From assembly GCA_943789105.1 (NCBI GenBank), contig CALSSW010000002.1:164950-228949 (forward strand): a stretch of DNA of 64,000 bases. The letters run 5' to 3'. The position numbers and the translations under genes are program-made. Positions 43,832-52,207 of this stretch are shown in pieces. Position 1 is the stretch's first letter. The number at the start of each line of letters is the position of its first letter. The stretch comes from an uncultured Ulvibacter sp. (GTDB lineage: Bacteria > Bacteroidota > Bacteroidia > Flavobacteriales > Flavobacteriaceae). The notes beneath the pieces were generated by a model, which had not been told where the DNA came from, ran no database searches, and saw only the letters and a program-made list of their open reading frames with translations.

Positions 43832-44365
43832 ATGGAATACGATTACATTAAATCTCTACACTTAATTTTTGTGATCACCTGGTTTGCTGGGTTGTTTTAT
43901 ATTGTACGTTTATTTGTGTACCAAATAGAGGCCTATCACAAAGTGTCTCCCGCAAAAGAAATTATAGGAGACCAACTTAAAATTATGGCAAAGCGGTTGT
44001 GGTACATAATTACTTGGCCTTCGTTGTTTTTGGCAGTTGGGTTTGCAATTTGGCTTCTGGTGCTGCGTCCTTTTTATATACAGGAGCCTTGGATGCAGGT
44101 AAAGCTTGGCTTTGTGGTGGCGCTTATATGCTACCATATAAAGTGCCATCTTATTTTCAAAGACTTGCAGCATGACAGGATAAAACACTCTGGAAACTTT
44201 ATGCGTATTTTTAACGAAGGAGCTACTTTTATACTCTTTGCAGTGGTGTTTTTGGTGATTTTAAAGAATGCCGTGAGTTGGATTTACGGCACCATTGGCA
44301 TTATTGTTTTTGCTCTACTGCTACTGCTTGGTCTTAAATTATACAAACGCATACGAGAGCGCTAA
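43832..44365 (+). CDS. hemJ: HemJ-type protoporphyrinogen IX oxidase
   Basis: This 177-aa protein has four or five membrane helices. The conserved HemJ residues are visible in IKSLHLIFVITWFAGLFYIVRLFVYQIEA (His and Arg) and MAKRLWYIITWPSLFLAVGF (Lys). HemJ oxidises protoporphyrinogen IX in the inner membrane, the step before HemH. Gene proximity (5 kb after hemH) supports this over the related CopD-type annotation. A leaderless start is possible. Confidence 0.88.
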   Translation: MEYDYIKSLHLIFVITWFAGLFYIVRLFVYQIEAYHKVSPAKEIIGDQLKIMAKRLWYIITWPSLFLAVGFAIWLLVLRPFYIQEPWMQVKLGFVVALICYHIKCHLIFKDLQHDRIKHSGNFMRIFNEGATFILFAVVFLVILKNAVSWIYGTIGIIVFALLLLLGLKLYKRIRER

Positions 44366-44471
44366 TCCATTTGTTTACAAAAATTTTAGGCCTGTAATTA
44401 TACGTGTTTATATAAAAGCGGTCTAATTATTGTTATCTTTCGATTACCATAACATTTTACAACTAGCACCC

Positions 44472-45935
44472 TTGAAGTTTTACACACAATCACTGCGAAA
44501 TAGAATCTTTTTATCCATGTTAATACTTGTGGTGTTGGCCTCTATTTTGATTGCTGCCGTAACGGTGTATCAGTACCGAGAAGAGGCAGAAGATTATCAC
44601 CACGATAGGCTGGAGCGAAAGCAGCAGAATATTAAAAAGCACATTAAATACGTGCTTAATGATGCCTCTTATCCAATACAAACAAAGTATATTCCTCTTA
44701 TTTTTAAAGATGAGATTTATGAAATTAATCGAATCCACAACCTGGAGCTAAGCTTCTATGACTTACAGGGAGGCTTGCTTAAAAAGTCAAAAAACTCTAT
44801 TGGCAAAGACACTGTAAGTAAAAACCTGAAAACATATGTGTTAGAGGCCTTACTCAACTCTTCTGAAAAAACTTTTATTGAAGAATTTAAAGCAGCAAAT
44901 CAAAATTATCAATCTTCTTACAGCTTTATTACAGACAGTAACCAAGAGCCATTGGCTATTTTAAATTTATCTTACATAGAAGAAGATGGGTTTATAAAAG
45001 ATGAATTAAAACAGAGCCTCTCTAGATTGGCAGTTGCTTATTTACTTATGTTGGGCATTGCCATAATACTGGCTTATTTCTTATCAAAGTATATTACAAA
45101 GTCACTCAATACAATTTCTCAAAAAATTATTGATACCAGGCTTGACAAGCGCAATAAACGCATTGATGTTTCACAAAACACAACTGCAGAAATCACAAAC
45201 CTAGTAAAGGCCTACAATGGCATGATTGACGAGCTAGAGGTTAGTGCCGCTCAATTGGCTGCAAGTGAGCGAGAAGCGGCGTGGCGAGAGATGGCAAAAC
45301 AAGTTGCTCACGAAATTAAAAACCCCTTGACCCCCATGAGGCTCACCGTACAGAGTTTTCAGAGAAAATTTGATGCTAATCTGCCAGATATTAATGAAAA
45401 AATAAAGGAGTACAGCAACACCCTTATAGAACAAATTGATACCATGAGCTCTATTGCTTCTGCATTTTCAAACTACGCTCAGATGCCAGCCCAAAAAGAC
45501 GAGACCTTAAATGTGGTGAAAATAACCAAACTGGCGCTCGATATTTTTAATGAGGAGTATATTCATTTTACCCCCGGGCAGGATCAAATAATGGCCAGAT
45601 TTGATCGTTCCCAGCTCATACGGGTAATTAACAATCTAGTTAAAAACAGCACCCAAGCCTTGGAGCAGTCTTTACAAGAAAACCCAAGAATTGATGTACG
45701 CGTTTTTATGGAAGATCGCTTTGCTGTTATCACCGTTGAGGATAATGGTGTTGGTATTTCCAAAGACAATAAAGACAAGGTTTTTGAGCCTAAGTTTACC
45801 ACAAAAAACAGCGGTATGGGGCTAGGTCTAGCAATGGTTAAGAGTATTGTAGAGGCTTATGGCGGTAGTATTTCACTGCTATCTTCTCAGGACCAAAACA
45901 CGATTTTTAAAGTATCAATTCCTGCCTTACCCTAA
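44472..45935 (+). CDS. Sensor histidine kinase (NtrY-like)
   Basis: I prefer the TTG at 44472 (MKFYTQSLRNRIFLSM, 487 aa) because it gives the helix a short basic lead; the ORF-track TTG at 44430 is also possible. The first membrane helix is about residues 14-33, a periplasmic sensor follows, then a second helix (AVAYLLMLGIAIILAYFLSKYI) and HAMP. The H-box is MAKQVAHEIKNPLTPMRLTVQ (autophosphorylated His), and the ATPase has NNLVKNSTQAL (N box), VEDNGVGI (G1) and GMGLGLAMVKSIVEAYGG (G2). No response-regulator gene is adjacent, so the partner is elsewhere. Confidence 0.9.
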   Translation: MKFYTQSLRNRIFLSMLILVVLASILIAAVTVYQYREEAEDYHHDRLERKQQNIKKHIKYVLNDASYPIQTKYIPLIFKDEIYEINRIHNLELSFYDLQGGLLKKSKNSIGKDTVSKNLKTYVLEALLNSSEKTFIEEFKAANQNYQSSYSFITDSNQEPLAILNLSYIEEDGFIKDELKQSLSRLAVAYLLMLGIAIILAYFLSKYITKSLNTISQKIIDTRLDKRNKRIDVSQNTTAEITNLVKAYNGMIDELEVSAAQLAASEREAAWREMAKQVAHEIKNPLTPMRLTVQSFQRKFDANLPDINEKIKEYSNTLIEQIDTMSSIASAFSNYAQMPAQKDETLNVVKITKLALDIFNEEYIHFTPGQDQIMARFDRSQLIRVINNLVKNSTQALEQSLQENPRIDVRVFMEDRFAVITVEDNGVGISKDNKDKVFEPKFTTKNSGMGLGLAMVKSIVEAYGGSISLLSSQDQNTIFKVSIPALP

Positions 45936-45978
45936 TCAATTTTAGTATTTTTACGACGCTATTTTATACCAACACATT

Positions 45979-46761
45979 ATGAGTTACACCAACATTTTAT
46001 CCCAAAGCCAAAGTGGTATTACTACCATCACCATCAATAGACCTTCAAAGTTAAATGCTTTAAATAGTCAAACCATAGAAGAGCTTCACACCGCTTTTGA
46101 GAGGGCAGATGCAGATCCTCAAACCAAAGTAATTATCATTACCGGAAGTGGAGACAAAGCTTTTGTTGCTGGTGCAGATATTAGTGAGTTTGCAGATTTT
46201 TCTGTTGCACAGGGAGAAAATTTGGCCGCTCAAGGACAAGCGTTGTTGTTTGACTTTATTGCAAACCTGCAAACACCAGTAATTGCCGCAGTAAATGGAT
46301 TTGCCTTAGGAGGCGGTTTGGAGCTAGCAATGGCTGCACACTTTAGAGTAGCTAGTGACTCGGCAAAGATGGGCCTTCCTGAGGTTTCTTTGGGAGTTAT
46401 TCCTGGCTATGGTGGTACACAGCGATTGCCTCAATTAATTGGCAAAGGACGCGCCATGGAGCTTATCATGACTGCAGGGATGATAGATGCAACAAAAGCT
46501 TATGAATACGGCCTGGTAAATTATGTTACTACTCAAGACGAGCTGCTTGTTTTTGCTCAAAAAATAGCAAGTAAAATAGCTCGTAATTCTTCTGTGGCAA
46601 TTGCAGCTGCAATTAACGCAGTAAATGCAGGTTTTAAGGACGGAGAAAATGGCTTTGATGCTGAAATAACAGAGTTTGGAAAATGTTTTGGCACCGCAGA
46701 TTTTAAAGAGGGGACACAGGCTTTTTTAGGGAAAAGAAAACCTATTTTTCCTGGAGAGTAA
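45979..46761 (+). CDS. Enoyl-CoA hydratase/isomerase
   Basis: This 260-aa crotonase-fold protein has TINRPSKLNALNSQTIEEL, the oxyanion loop FVAGADISEFADF, NGFALGGGLELAMAAHFRVAS with one catalytic Glu, and GLPEVSLGVIPGYGGTQRLP with the second. It hydrates 2-enoyl-CoA in fatty-acid or short-chain acyl-CoA breakdown. The exact substrate (crotonyl-CoA or longer) cannot be read. It is 44 bp after the kinase gene and convergent with the HD hydrolase gene. Confidence 0.92.
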   Translation: MSYTNILSQSQSGITTITINRPSKLNALNSQTIEELHTAFERADADPQTKVIIITGSGDKAFVAGADISEFADFSVAQGENLAAQGQALLFDFIANLQTPVIAAVNGFALGGGLELAMAAHFRVASDSAKMGLPEVSLGVIPGYGGTQRLPQLIGKGRAMELIMTAGMIDATKAYEYGLVNYVTTQDELLVFAQKIASKIARNSSVAIAAAINAVNAGFKDGENGFDAEITEFGKCFGTADFKEGTQAFLGKRKPIFPGE

Positions 46762-46771
46762 AGCATCACAA

Positions 46772-47440
46772 TTACTTTTCACCACTCCACTCTTGGTAGA
46801 ACTGTTCTAGAAATTTTTCCATAAACTCATGGCGCTCTTGGGCAATTTTTTTGCCTGATGGGGTATTCATTTTATCTTTTAATAGCAGCAGTTTTTCATA
46901 AAAATGATTTATGGTGGGAGCATCAGAGGCCTTATATTGAGCAGCGCTCATGTTTAAATTTGGCTTTATTGACGGATTATAGATGGCTCTATTTTTAAAC
47001 CCTCCATAGTTAAAGGTGCGTGCAATACCGATGGCTCCTATTGCATCTAGCCTGTCTGCATCTTGTATTACCTTTAGCTCTTTGGAGTGAAATGTTTTAA
47101 TGGTATTTCCTCCTTTAAAAGAAACGTTTTCAATTATTTTTATAACATGTGTGATCGTCTCTTGAGATAGCCCTTGAGTTTGTAAAAACGCGTTTGCTTT
47201 TATAGGTCCTATAGATTCATCTCCATCATGAAATTTACTGTCTGCAATATCATGAAGCAACGCCCCTAGCACTACGATGGTCTTATTTACGTTTTCATTT
47301 TTAGAAATCAACAGCGCATTTTTGTAGACCCGCTGTACATGAAACCAGTCATGGCCAGCCTCAGCGCCATTTAATTCTTGCCTTACAAAGGCAGTTGTGT
47401 TGGTAATTAGAATATCAAAGGCTGAGGGTTTTTTTGGCAT
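46772..47440 (-). CDS. HD-domain phosphohydrolase
   Basis: This 222-aa protein has the HD motif set HDWFHVQRVYKNAL, LGALLHDIADSKFHDGDE and VIQDADRLDAIGAIGIARTFNYGG, which fit the YedJ/YpgQ group of HD hydrolases. Metal-dependent phosphohydrolase activity on nucleotides is likely; the substrate is unknown. It starts within 10 bp of the plus-strand ORF-track start for the next gene, but that gene's true start is 126 bp away, so a normal divergent promoter region separates them. Confidence 0.9.
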   Translation of the reverse strand: MPKKPSAFDILITNTTAFVRQELNGAEAGHDWFHVQRVYKNALLISKNENVNKTIVVLGALLHDIADSKFHDGDESIGPIKANAFLQTQGLSQETITHVIKIIENVSFKGGNTIKTFHSKELKVIQDADRLDAIGAIGIARTFNYGGFKNRAIYNPSIKPNLNMSAAQYKASDAPTINHFYEKLLLLKDKMNTPSGKKIAQERHEFMEKFLEQFYQEWSGEK

Positions 47441-47566
47441 AGTATGTGATTGATAGCGCTTAATAAGACTTTTAACAGAAAATTGACGCCAAAAATTGAA
47501 ACAAATAGGTCTGTTTGTCGTCTAAATATAAATATCGGTAATTTTACTTACAACCAAACAAAAGCT

Positions 47567-49267
47567 ATGAAAAGTGTTTTTAATCCAGGTACAAATTTTT
47601 TTATTCTACTATGTATGTTTTTAAGCACATCTGTGCTTGTGGCTCAGCAAAAAACACTTGTTTCTGGTGTTGTTAAAAATGCAGATGGCCCTATTCAAGG
47701 CGCTACAGTAGCTGTTAAAAATACATTTAACGAGGTGGCAACCAACCAAAAGGGAGAATTTTCTATCAAGGTTACCCAAGATGATACGGTATTTGAAGTA
47801 AGCTCGTTTGCCATGGAATATAAAGAGCTTACCATACAACGAGATACTCCAATGACAATTGAACTGGAATATGATGGCCAACTTCTAGATGAAGTTGTAA
47901 TTAAAGGGCAAAAAAAATCAAAAGATGAATATGTAGAAACAGCTTCTGGCAGAAAAAACAAAAAATCTTTAGGCTATAGTTCTGGTCAGGAAATCACAGA
48001 AGAGGATATTAGAGATACAGACGTTACCGTTTTTGATATTTTGAGAAAAATGCCAGGGGTAGAAATATTTGGTATGCCTGGATTTAATCAATCCATCCTT
48101 TTTACTAGAAATAGAACCATCACATCACAGGCTCCAAGAGTTGTTTTGGACGGCGCATTGTTAGACCAAAGCATACTCAACAATATAAGCCCAAGTGAAA
48201 TTTCATCTATAAAATTATTAAAAGGATTAACCGCCACGCTTCGTTATGGGCAATTAGGTTCTGGAGGGATTATTTTTATTGTCACAAAACTGGGTAAAGG
48301 AAATAGGGTGTCAACAAAAGAGAAAATAAAATCACTGCAAGTTAAAGGCAACGAGTATGTTGAAACAGTGCCTTATTTGGTTACTGTAAATAATAAATCT
48401 AATACCCTAGTTGCCCTAGAAAAAGCTACTACATTTGCCCAGGCCAAAGCTGTTTTTGAAAAACAAGAAAAGACAATAAGCACCATTCCTTTTTATATTG
48501 AGTCTTCTGAATATTTCTTGAAATGGGATAAAGAATACTCCTTTAAAATACTCTCTACCATTGCCTCATTGGCTCCTAACAATGTCAAGGCTTTAAAAGC
48601 ATATGCCTTTATCCTTGAGCAGCGACGAGAGTATAAAAAAGTAGTAAACATCTATACTAGAATACTAAATTTAAGACCAGATAGCGCTCAAAGTTATAGA
48701 GACCTTGCCTTGGCCTATGAGGCCGCAGGAGAATATGAGCTTGCTTTTACCTTATTATACCAGATTGTATACAACACCATACCCAATGTAGACTGTACGC
48801 CAATACAAGAATTGTCCTACAACGAACTTAGACAATTACTTGCCTTTTATAAAAATAAAGTGCCCTTTGAAAAATTGCCTAATGAGCTACTGAGTCTTAA
48901 CTATAAAAAGGACATTAGAATTGTCTTTGAATGGACACAACCCGACGTAGATTTTGATGTTCAGTTTGTAAGTCCTGAACGCAAGTTTTTTAACTGGACA
49001 CACACTAGGTTTGAATCAAAAAACGTACTTCAAGAAGAGGTTTCTCTTGGGTATGCTGTAAAAGAACACATTATTGACGATGCACAAACAGGGCCTTGGA
49101 TTGTTAATATGCAATTTTTATCTACTGAAAGGCCTAAAAACCCTACCTATTTAAAATACACAGTATTTCAAGATTATGGATTGCCTACCCAGACAAAAAA
49201 CACGAAGATTATTGCCATGAAAGACCTTCAAAACAAAGTAACGATAGACCGCTTTGTGAACAAGTAA
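47567..49267 (+). CDS. TonB-plug/TPR/DUF2135-like secreted protein without a barrel
   Basis: The ATG at 47567 (MKSVFNPGTNFFILLCMFLS) gives a signal peptide and 566 aa; the upstream 39 residues in the ORF track are leader. A carboxypeptidase-regulatory beta domain (VSGVVKNADGPIQGATVAVKNTFNEVATN) comes first, then a TonB-receptor plug (DTDVTVFDILRKMPGVEIFG ... GSGGIIFIVTK). Where the 22-strand barrel would follow there is a TPR-like helical part (NVKALKAYAFILEQRREYKKVV, about 340-420). The end has WTQPDVDFDVQFVSPERKFF, similar to DUF2135. It is probably periplasmic or surface-located, of unknown function. Confidence 0.75.
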   Translation: MKSVFNPGTNFFILLCMFLSTSVLVAQQKTLVSGVVKNADGPIQGATVAVKNTFNEVATNQKGEFSIKVTQDDTVFEVSSFAMEYKELTIQRDTPMTIELEYDGQLLDEVVIKGQKKSKDEYVETASGRKNKKSLGYSSGQEITEEDIRDTDVTVFDILRKMPGVEIFGMPGFNQSILFTRNRTITSQAPRVVLDGALLDQSILNNISPSEISSIKLLKGLTATLRYGQLGSGGIIFIVTKLGKGNRVSTKEKIKSLQVKGNEYVETVPYLVTVNNKSNTLVALEKATTFAQAKAVFEKQEKTISTIPFYIESSEYFLKWDKEYSFKILSTIASLAPNNVKALKAYAFILEQRREYKKVVNIYTRILNLRPDSAQSYRDLALAYEAAGEYELAFTLLYQIVYNTIPNVDCTPIQELSYNELRQLLAFYKNKVPFEKLPNELLSLNYKKDIRIVFEWTQPDVDFDVQFVSPERKFFNWTHTRFESKNVLQEEVSLGYAVKEHIIDDAQTGPWIVNMQFLSTERPKNPTYLKYTVFQDYGLPTQTKNTKIIAMKDLQNKVTIDRFVNK

Positions 49268-50005
49268 TTACTTGGTGACAATATTTTTTGTAATGATTTG
49301 CTCTGTATCAATTACAAGTTCTTGGGGTGTATGATCTGAAATTTTAATTGCAGGATGCACATGGTGTTTTAAATGCACGCCCAAGCCCATTGGGAAGAAT
49401 CCATGTTTTTGTAACTTCCAAGAATTATTTACTGTAATAGGCACTACATATCCCCCTGGCATTTGCTCAAAGAGGGTTTTTAATCCCCGAACTTTAAAGG
49501 CCTTTGGGGTTCCATCTTTACTTCTAGTTCCTTCAGGAAAGATGACAACACTTCTATTGTTTTTTGCGGCGTATTGGCCTAAATCGATGATTTGCTGTGT
49601 GGCCTGTAATGGTTTTTTTCTATCGATAAGTATCGAGGCTCCATGGGTTAGGTTGTAGGATATGGAAGGAATGCCTCTCCCGAGTTCTTTTTTAGCAATA
49701 AAAGCAGGGTGCAATTTTCTTAGATGCCAAATAATAGAAGGGATATCCCAGGTAGTTTGGTGGTTAGAGACTATGATTAAAGGAACATTTTCTGGAATTT
49801 TCTCTTCAATAGTAAAGCTAAAACGAGTCCCAAGAATATGTAGGACTTTTAGTATGGTCCAGTTTAAAGCATCTACAACTTTTTTGTGTCCTTTGTAGCC
49901 AAAAAAGATAAACCCCACCCATTGCCCTAAATGAAACACTACTAAAGTGCTTGCAAAACACAGATAAAATAAAACACTAATAGGATAGCTTATAATTTTT
50001 AACAA
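49268..50005 (-). CDS. 1-acyl-sn-glycerol-3-phosphate acyltransferase (PlsC family)
   Basis: This 245-aa protein has an N-terminal membrane segment, the HX4D motif VSNHQTTWDIPSI (catalytic His-Asp), KKELGRGIPSIS and VVIFPEGTRSKDGTPKAFKVRG (EGTR block). It acylates lysophosphatidate at the inner membrane in phospholipid synthesis. It ends directly against the plug protein gene (convergent, no gap). Confidence 0.93.
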   Translation of the reverse strand: MLKIISYPISVLFYLCFASTLVVFHLGQWVGFIFFGYKGHKKVVDALNWTILKVLHILGTRFSFTIEEKIPENVPLIIVSNHQTTWDIPSIIWHLRKLHPAFIAKKELGRGIPSISYNLTHGASILIDRKKPLQATQQIIDLGQYAAKNNRSVVIFPEGTRSKDGTPKAFKVRGLKTLFEQMPGGYVVPITVNNSWKLQKHGFFPMGLGVHLKHHVHPAIKISDHTPQELVIDTEQIITKNIVTK

Positions 50006-50046
50006 GGGTGTTTGTGTTTAAAATTTTGTTGAAGGTATAAAAATAA

Positions 50047-50082
50047 AAAATTCCGCTTACCCTAGACAGAGAACGGAATTTT
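50047..50082 (-). terminator. Hairpin after the bacilliredoxin gene
   Basis: AAAATTCCG and CGGAATTTT pair across an 18-nt loop, just downstream of the bacilliredoxin stop on the minus strand, with TTTATTTTT after it. Confidence 0.55.
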
Positions 50083-50102
50083 AATAGAATGTTTTTTAAA
50101 GC

Positions 50103-50513
50103 TTAACAGTGCTCGTCAAAAGCTCCTTTTAGATTTTCTGCAATCATATCTGCTTGGCGCCCTTCGATGTGATGACGCTCTAGCATATGTACAAGCTCCC
50201 CATTTTTAAATAAAGCCATAGATGGTGAGCTTGGAGGAAATGGCACCATTTGTGCACGAGCTGCATCTACTGCATCACGATCAACTCCTGCAAATACCGT
50301 TACTAGGTGGTCTGGTTTACTGTCATTTTGTAAAGACATACGAGCTCCTGGGCGAGCATTTGCAGCAGCACAACCACAAACAGAGTTTACGACCACCAGG
50401 GTCGTTCCTTCTTTGCTTAATGCTTCTGTAACGCTTTGTTGTGTATGTAATTCTGTAAACCCAATGCTGGTAAGTTCTTCACGCATGGGTTTAACTAATT
50501 CTGGTGGGTACAT
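50103..50513 (-). CDS. BrxA/BrxB-family bacilliredoxin
   Basis: This 136-aa protein has MYPPELVKPMREELTSIGF and the signature VVNSVCGCAAANARPG with the CxC redox centre of the YphP/YqiW group. These enzymes remove bacillithiol from mixed disulfides; Bacteroidota are known to use bacillithiol or related thiols. The C-terminal VHMLERHHIEGR is typical. It stands alone, with a predicted -7 element and a terminator. Confidence 0.92.
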   Translation of the reverse strand: MYPPELVKPMREELTSIGFTELHTQQSVTEALSKEGTTLVVVNSVCGCAAANARPGARMSLQNDSKPDHLVTVFAGVDRDAVDAARAQMVPFPPSSPSMALFKNGELVHMLERHHIEGRQADMIAENLKGAFDEHC

Positions 50514-50544
50514 ATTTTACTGTTTTAAATTGTTTATCAAGCTA

Positions 50545-50552
50545 CAAAGATA
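50545..50552 (-). promoter_or_regulatory. Predicted -7 element of the bacilliredoxin gene
   Basis: The minus strand reads TATCTTTG, 31 bp before the start codon; no well-spaced TTG is visible. Confidence 0.4.
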
Positions 50553-50643
50553 CTTAATAACTTCGTTAAAAATTCGCTAAAATTTAAAGGTCTCATAGAA
50601 TTTCAAATCTAGATAATGTAACAATTTAGCGTATAGCTTTACG

Positions 50644-50651
50644 TATATTTG
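50644..50651 (+). promoter_or_regulatory. Predicted -7 element of the TerB-DnaJ gene
   Basis: TATATTTG lies 18 bp before ATG 50670. This also argues against the ORF-track TTG start, which would fall inside the promoter element. Confidence 0.45.
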
Positions 50652-50669
50652 TATCCTAATTTAGTATAT

Positions 50670-51425
50670 ATGTTTAGTATTTTTGGCGCCGTAGTTGGGT
50701 ATAGTATTTATAGATTTCCGGGAGCTATTGCAGGCTATTTCTTAGGATCTTTTATTGACCAGTATAACAGTAAGAGAAGAAATACATCAGGGCAGCGAGA
50801 TATTTTTAGAGACTTGTTTGATCAACAAAGAGGTAAAACAGTAAACCCTGCAGATTTTGAAATTAATCTTCTGTCTTTAGCGTCATTTGTAATAAAGGCA
50901 GATGGCACCGTGAGCCAAAGTGAGTTAGACTTTGTGCGCCGATACTTTGTCCAGGCCTACGGAAAAGAAAGAGCCAATGCCACTTTTAAAGTATTTAATG
51001 ATGTCATAAAAAAAAGCGATATCTCTGCCAAGGGAATTGCTAGTAAAATTAGGACCAAAACACGCTATGAATCTAGATTACAAATTTTACATTTTTTGTT
51101 TAGCATTGCCAATGCTGACGGTACTGTGACAACCAGCGAGGTTAATATGATCAACCAAATTGCAGGATATCTCTCTATACAATCTGCAGATTTTCATAGC
51201 ATAAAAGCTATGTTTTTTAAGAACCCGGACAGGGCTTATGAAATTTTAGAAATAGACAAAACAGCAACCGTTGCTGAAATTAAAAAAGCCTACCGCACCA
51301 TGGCCAAAAAGTACCATCCAGACAAACTTATAGAGATGGATGAGGCCTATAAAAAAGGCGCCGAGCAAAAGTTTAGAGAAGTTCAAGAATCTTACGAAAG
51401 CCTTCAAAAAGAGCGCGGCTTTTAA
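50670..51425 (+). CDS. TerB-DnaJ co-chaperone (DjlA-like)
   Basis: Starting at ATG 50670 gives 251 aa. A short hydrophobic N-terminus with glycines ([26 protein letters not shown]) resembles the membrane segment of DjlA. A TerB-like helical domain ([27 protein letters not shown], then [18 protein letters not shown]) follows. The C-terminus is a J domain with [34 protein letters not shown] intact, which should stimulate DnaK. It acts at the inner membrane or cytosol. Confidence 0.9.
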   Translation: MFSIFGAVVGYSIYRFPGAIAGYFLGSFIDQYNSKRRNTSGQRDIFRDLFDQQRGKTVNPADFEINLLSLASFVIKADGTVSQSELDFVRRYFVQAYGKERANATFKVFNDVIKKSDISAKGIASKIRTKTRYESRLQILHFLFSIANADGTVTTSEVNMINQIAGYLSIQSADFHSIKAMFFKNPDRAYEILEIDKTATVAEIKKAYRTMAKKYHPDKLIEMDEAYKKGAEQKFREVQESYESLQKERGF

Positions 51426-51464
51426 TAGCGTAGTTGTCTAAGCATCATTGCTAGTAAGGTATAA

Positions 51465-51484
51465 TTTTTAGTCTAAGCTAAAAA
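51465..51484. promoter_or_regulatory. Candidate operator of the MntR-like gene
   Basis: TTTTTAG-TCTAAG-CTAAAAA is a perfect 7-bp inverted repeat with further TTAG/CTAA half-sites around it, 30 bp upstream of the -7 box. The TTAG...CTAA pattern is like DtxR-family operators, so autoregulation is likely. Confidence 0.5.
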
Positions 51485-51513
51485 TTAGTTAAGGTGTATT
51501 AAAAAAATAATTT

Positions 51514-51521
51514 TACCTTTG
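51514..51521 (+). promoter_or_regulatory. -7 element of the MntR-like gene, possibly leaderless
   Basis: TACCTTTG (TAnnTTTG) ends 4 nt before ATG 51526. There is no TTG at a 19-nt spacing. Confidence 0.4.
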
Positions 51522-51525
51522 CCTT

Positions 51526-52182
51526 ATGTACACACTAGCAGAAGAAAATTATATTAAGACCATTTTTCATTTACAACAAACCATAAACGGTGCGGTAAGC
51601 ACTAACGCTATTGCAGACAGCATGGACACCAAGGCCTCTTCTGCAACAGATATGGTGCAAAAGCTGGCAGATAAAAAAGTGCTCTCTTATGTTAAATACA
51701 AAGGCGCTCAACTTACCGAAAAAGGAAAAAAAATAGCTACAAAAATTGTTAGAAAACATCGTTTGTGGGAAGTTTTTCTTGTAGATAAACTTGGGTTCCA
51801 TTGGGATGAGGTTCATGAAATTGCCGAACAATTAGAGCATATTCATTCCACAGAGCTTATCAAACGCCTAGATAGCTTTTTAGGTAATCCAACCTTTGAC
51901 CCACATGGAGATCCTATTCCAGATGAGCTAGGAAATTTTATAAAAACAGAAAAAAAATTACTCTCTCAATTAAACAAAAGCCAGTTTGGTGTTTGCGTGG
52001 GTGTAAAAGAATCTAGCCCAGAGTATTTGCAATATCTAGACAAAAAAAACATAAGTATTGGCACCAAGATCAATGTCTTAGGCAAAGAGTTTTTTGACGG
52101 TTCGATGGTAATTGAAGTAGGGAGAGATCAATTTTTCGTTTCTAAAAAAATCGCAGACAATTTATATGTACAAACAGCATAA
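51526..52182 (+). CDS. MntR/DtxR-family metal-dependent regulator
   Basis: This 218-aa protein has the winged helix MYTLAEENYIKTIFHLQQ ... AIADSMDTKASSATDMVQKLADKKVLSYVKYKGAQLTEKGKK. The metal/dimer domain has HRLWEVFLVDKLGFHWDEVHEIAEQLEHIHS with the usual His/Glu ligands, and the SH3-like (FeoA-type) end is about residues 150-218. It senses Mn or Fe and represses uptake genes. It is the first gene before the outer-membrane transporter and the ABC genes, with an inverted repeat in its own promoter. Confidence 0.92.
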   Translation: MYTLAEENYIKTIFHLQQTINGAVSTNAIADSMDTKASSATDMVQKLADKKVLSYVKYKGAQLTEKGKKIATKIVRKHRLWEVFLVDKLGFHWDEVHEIAEQLEHIHSTELIKRLDSFLGNPTFDPHGDPIPDELGNFIKTEKKLLSQLNKSQFGVCVGVKESSPEYLQYLDKKNISIGTKINVLGKEFFDGSMVIEVGRDQFFVSKKIADNLYVQTA

Positions 52183-52207
52183 TTATTACAATAATATTTC
52201 AGAAACT

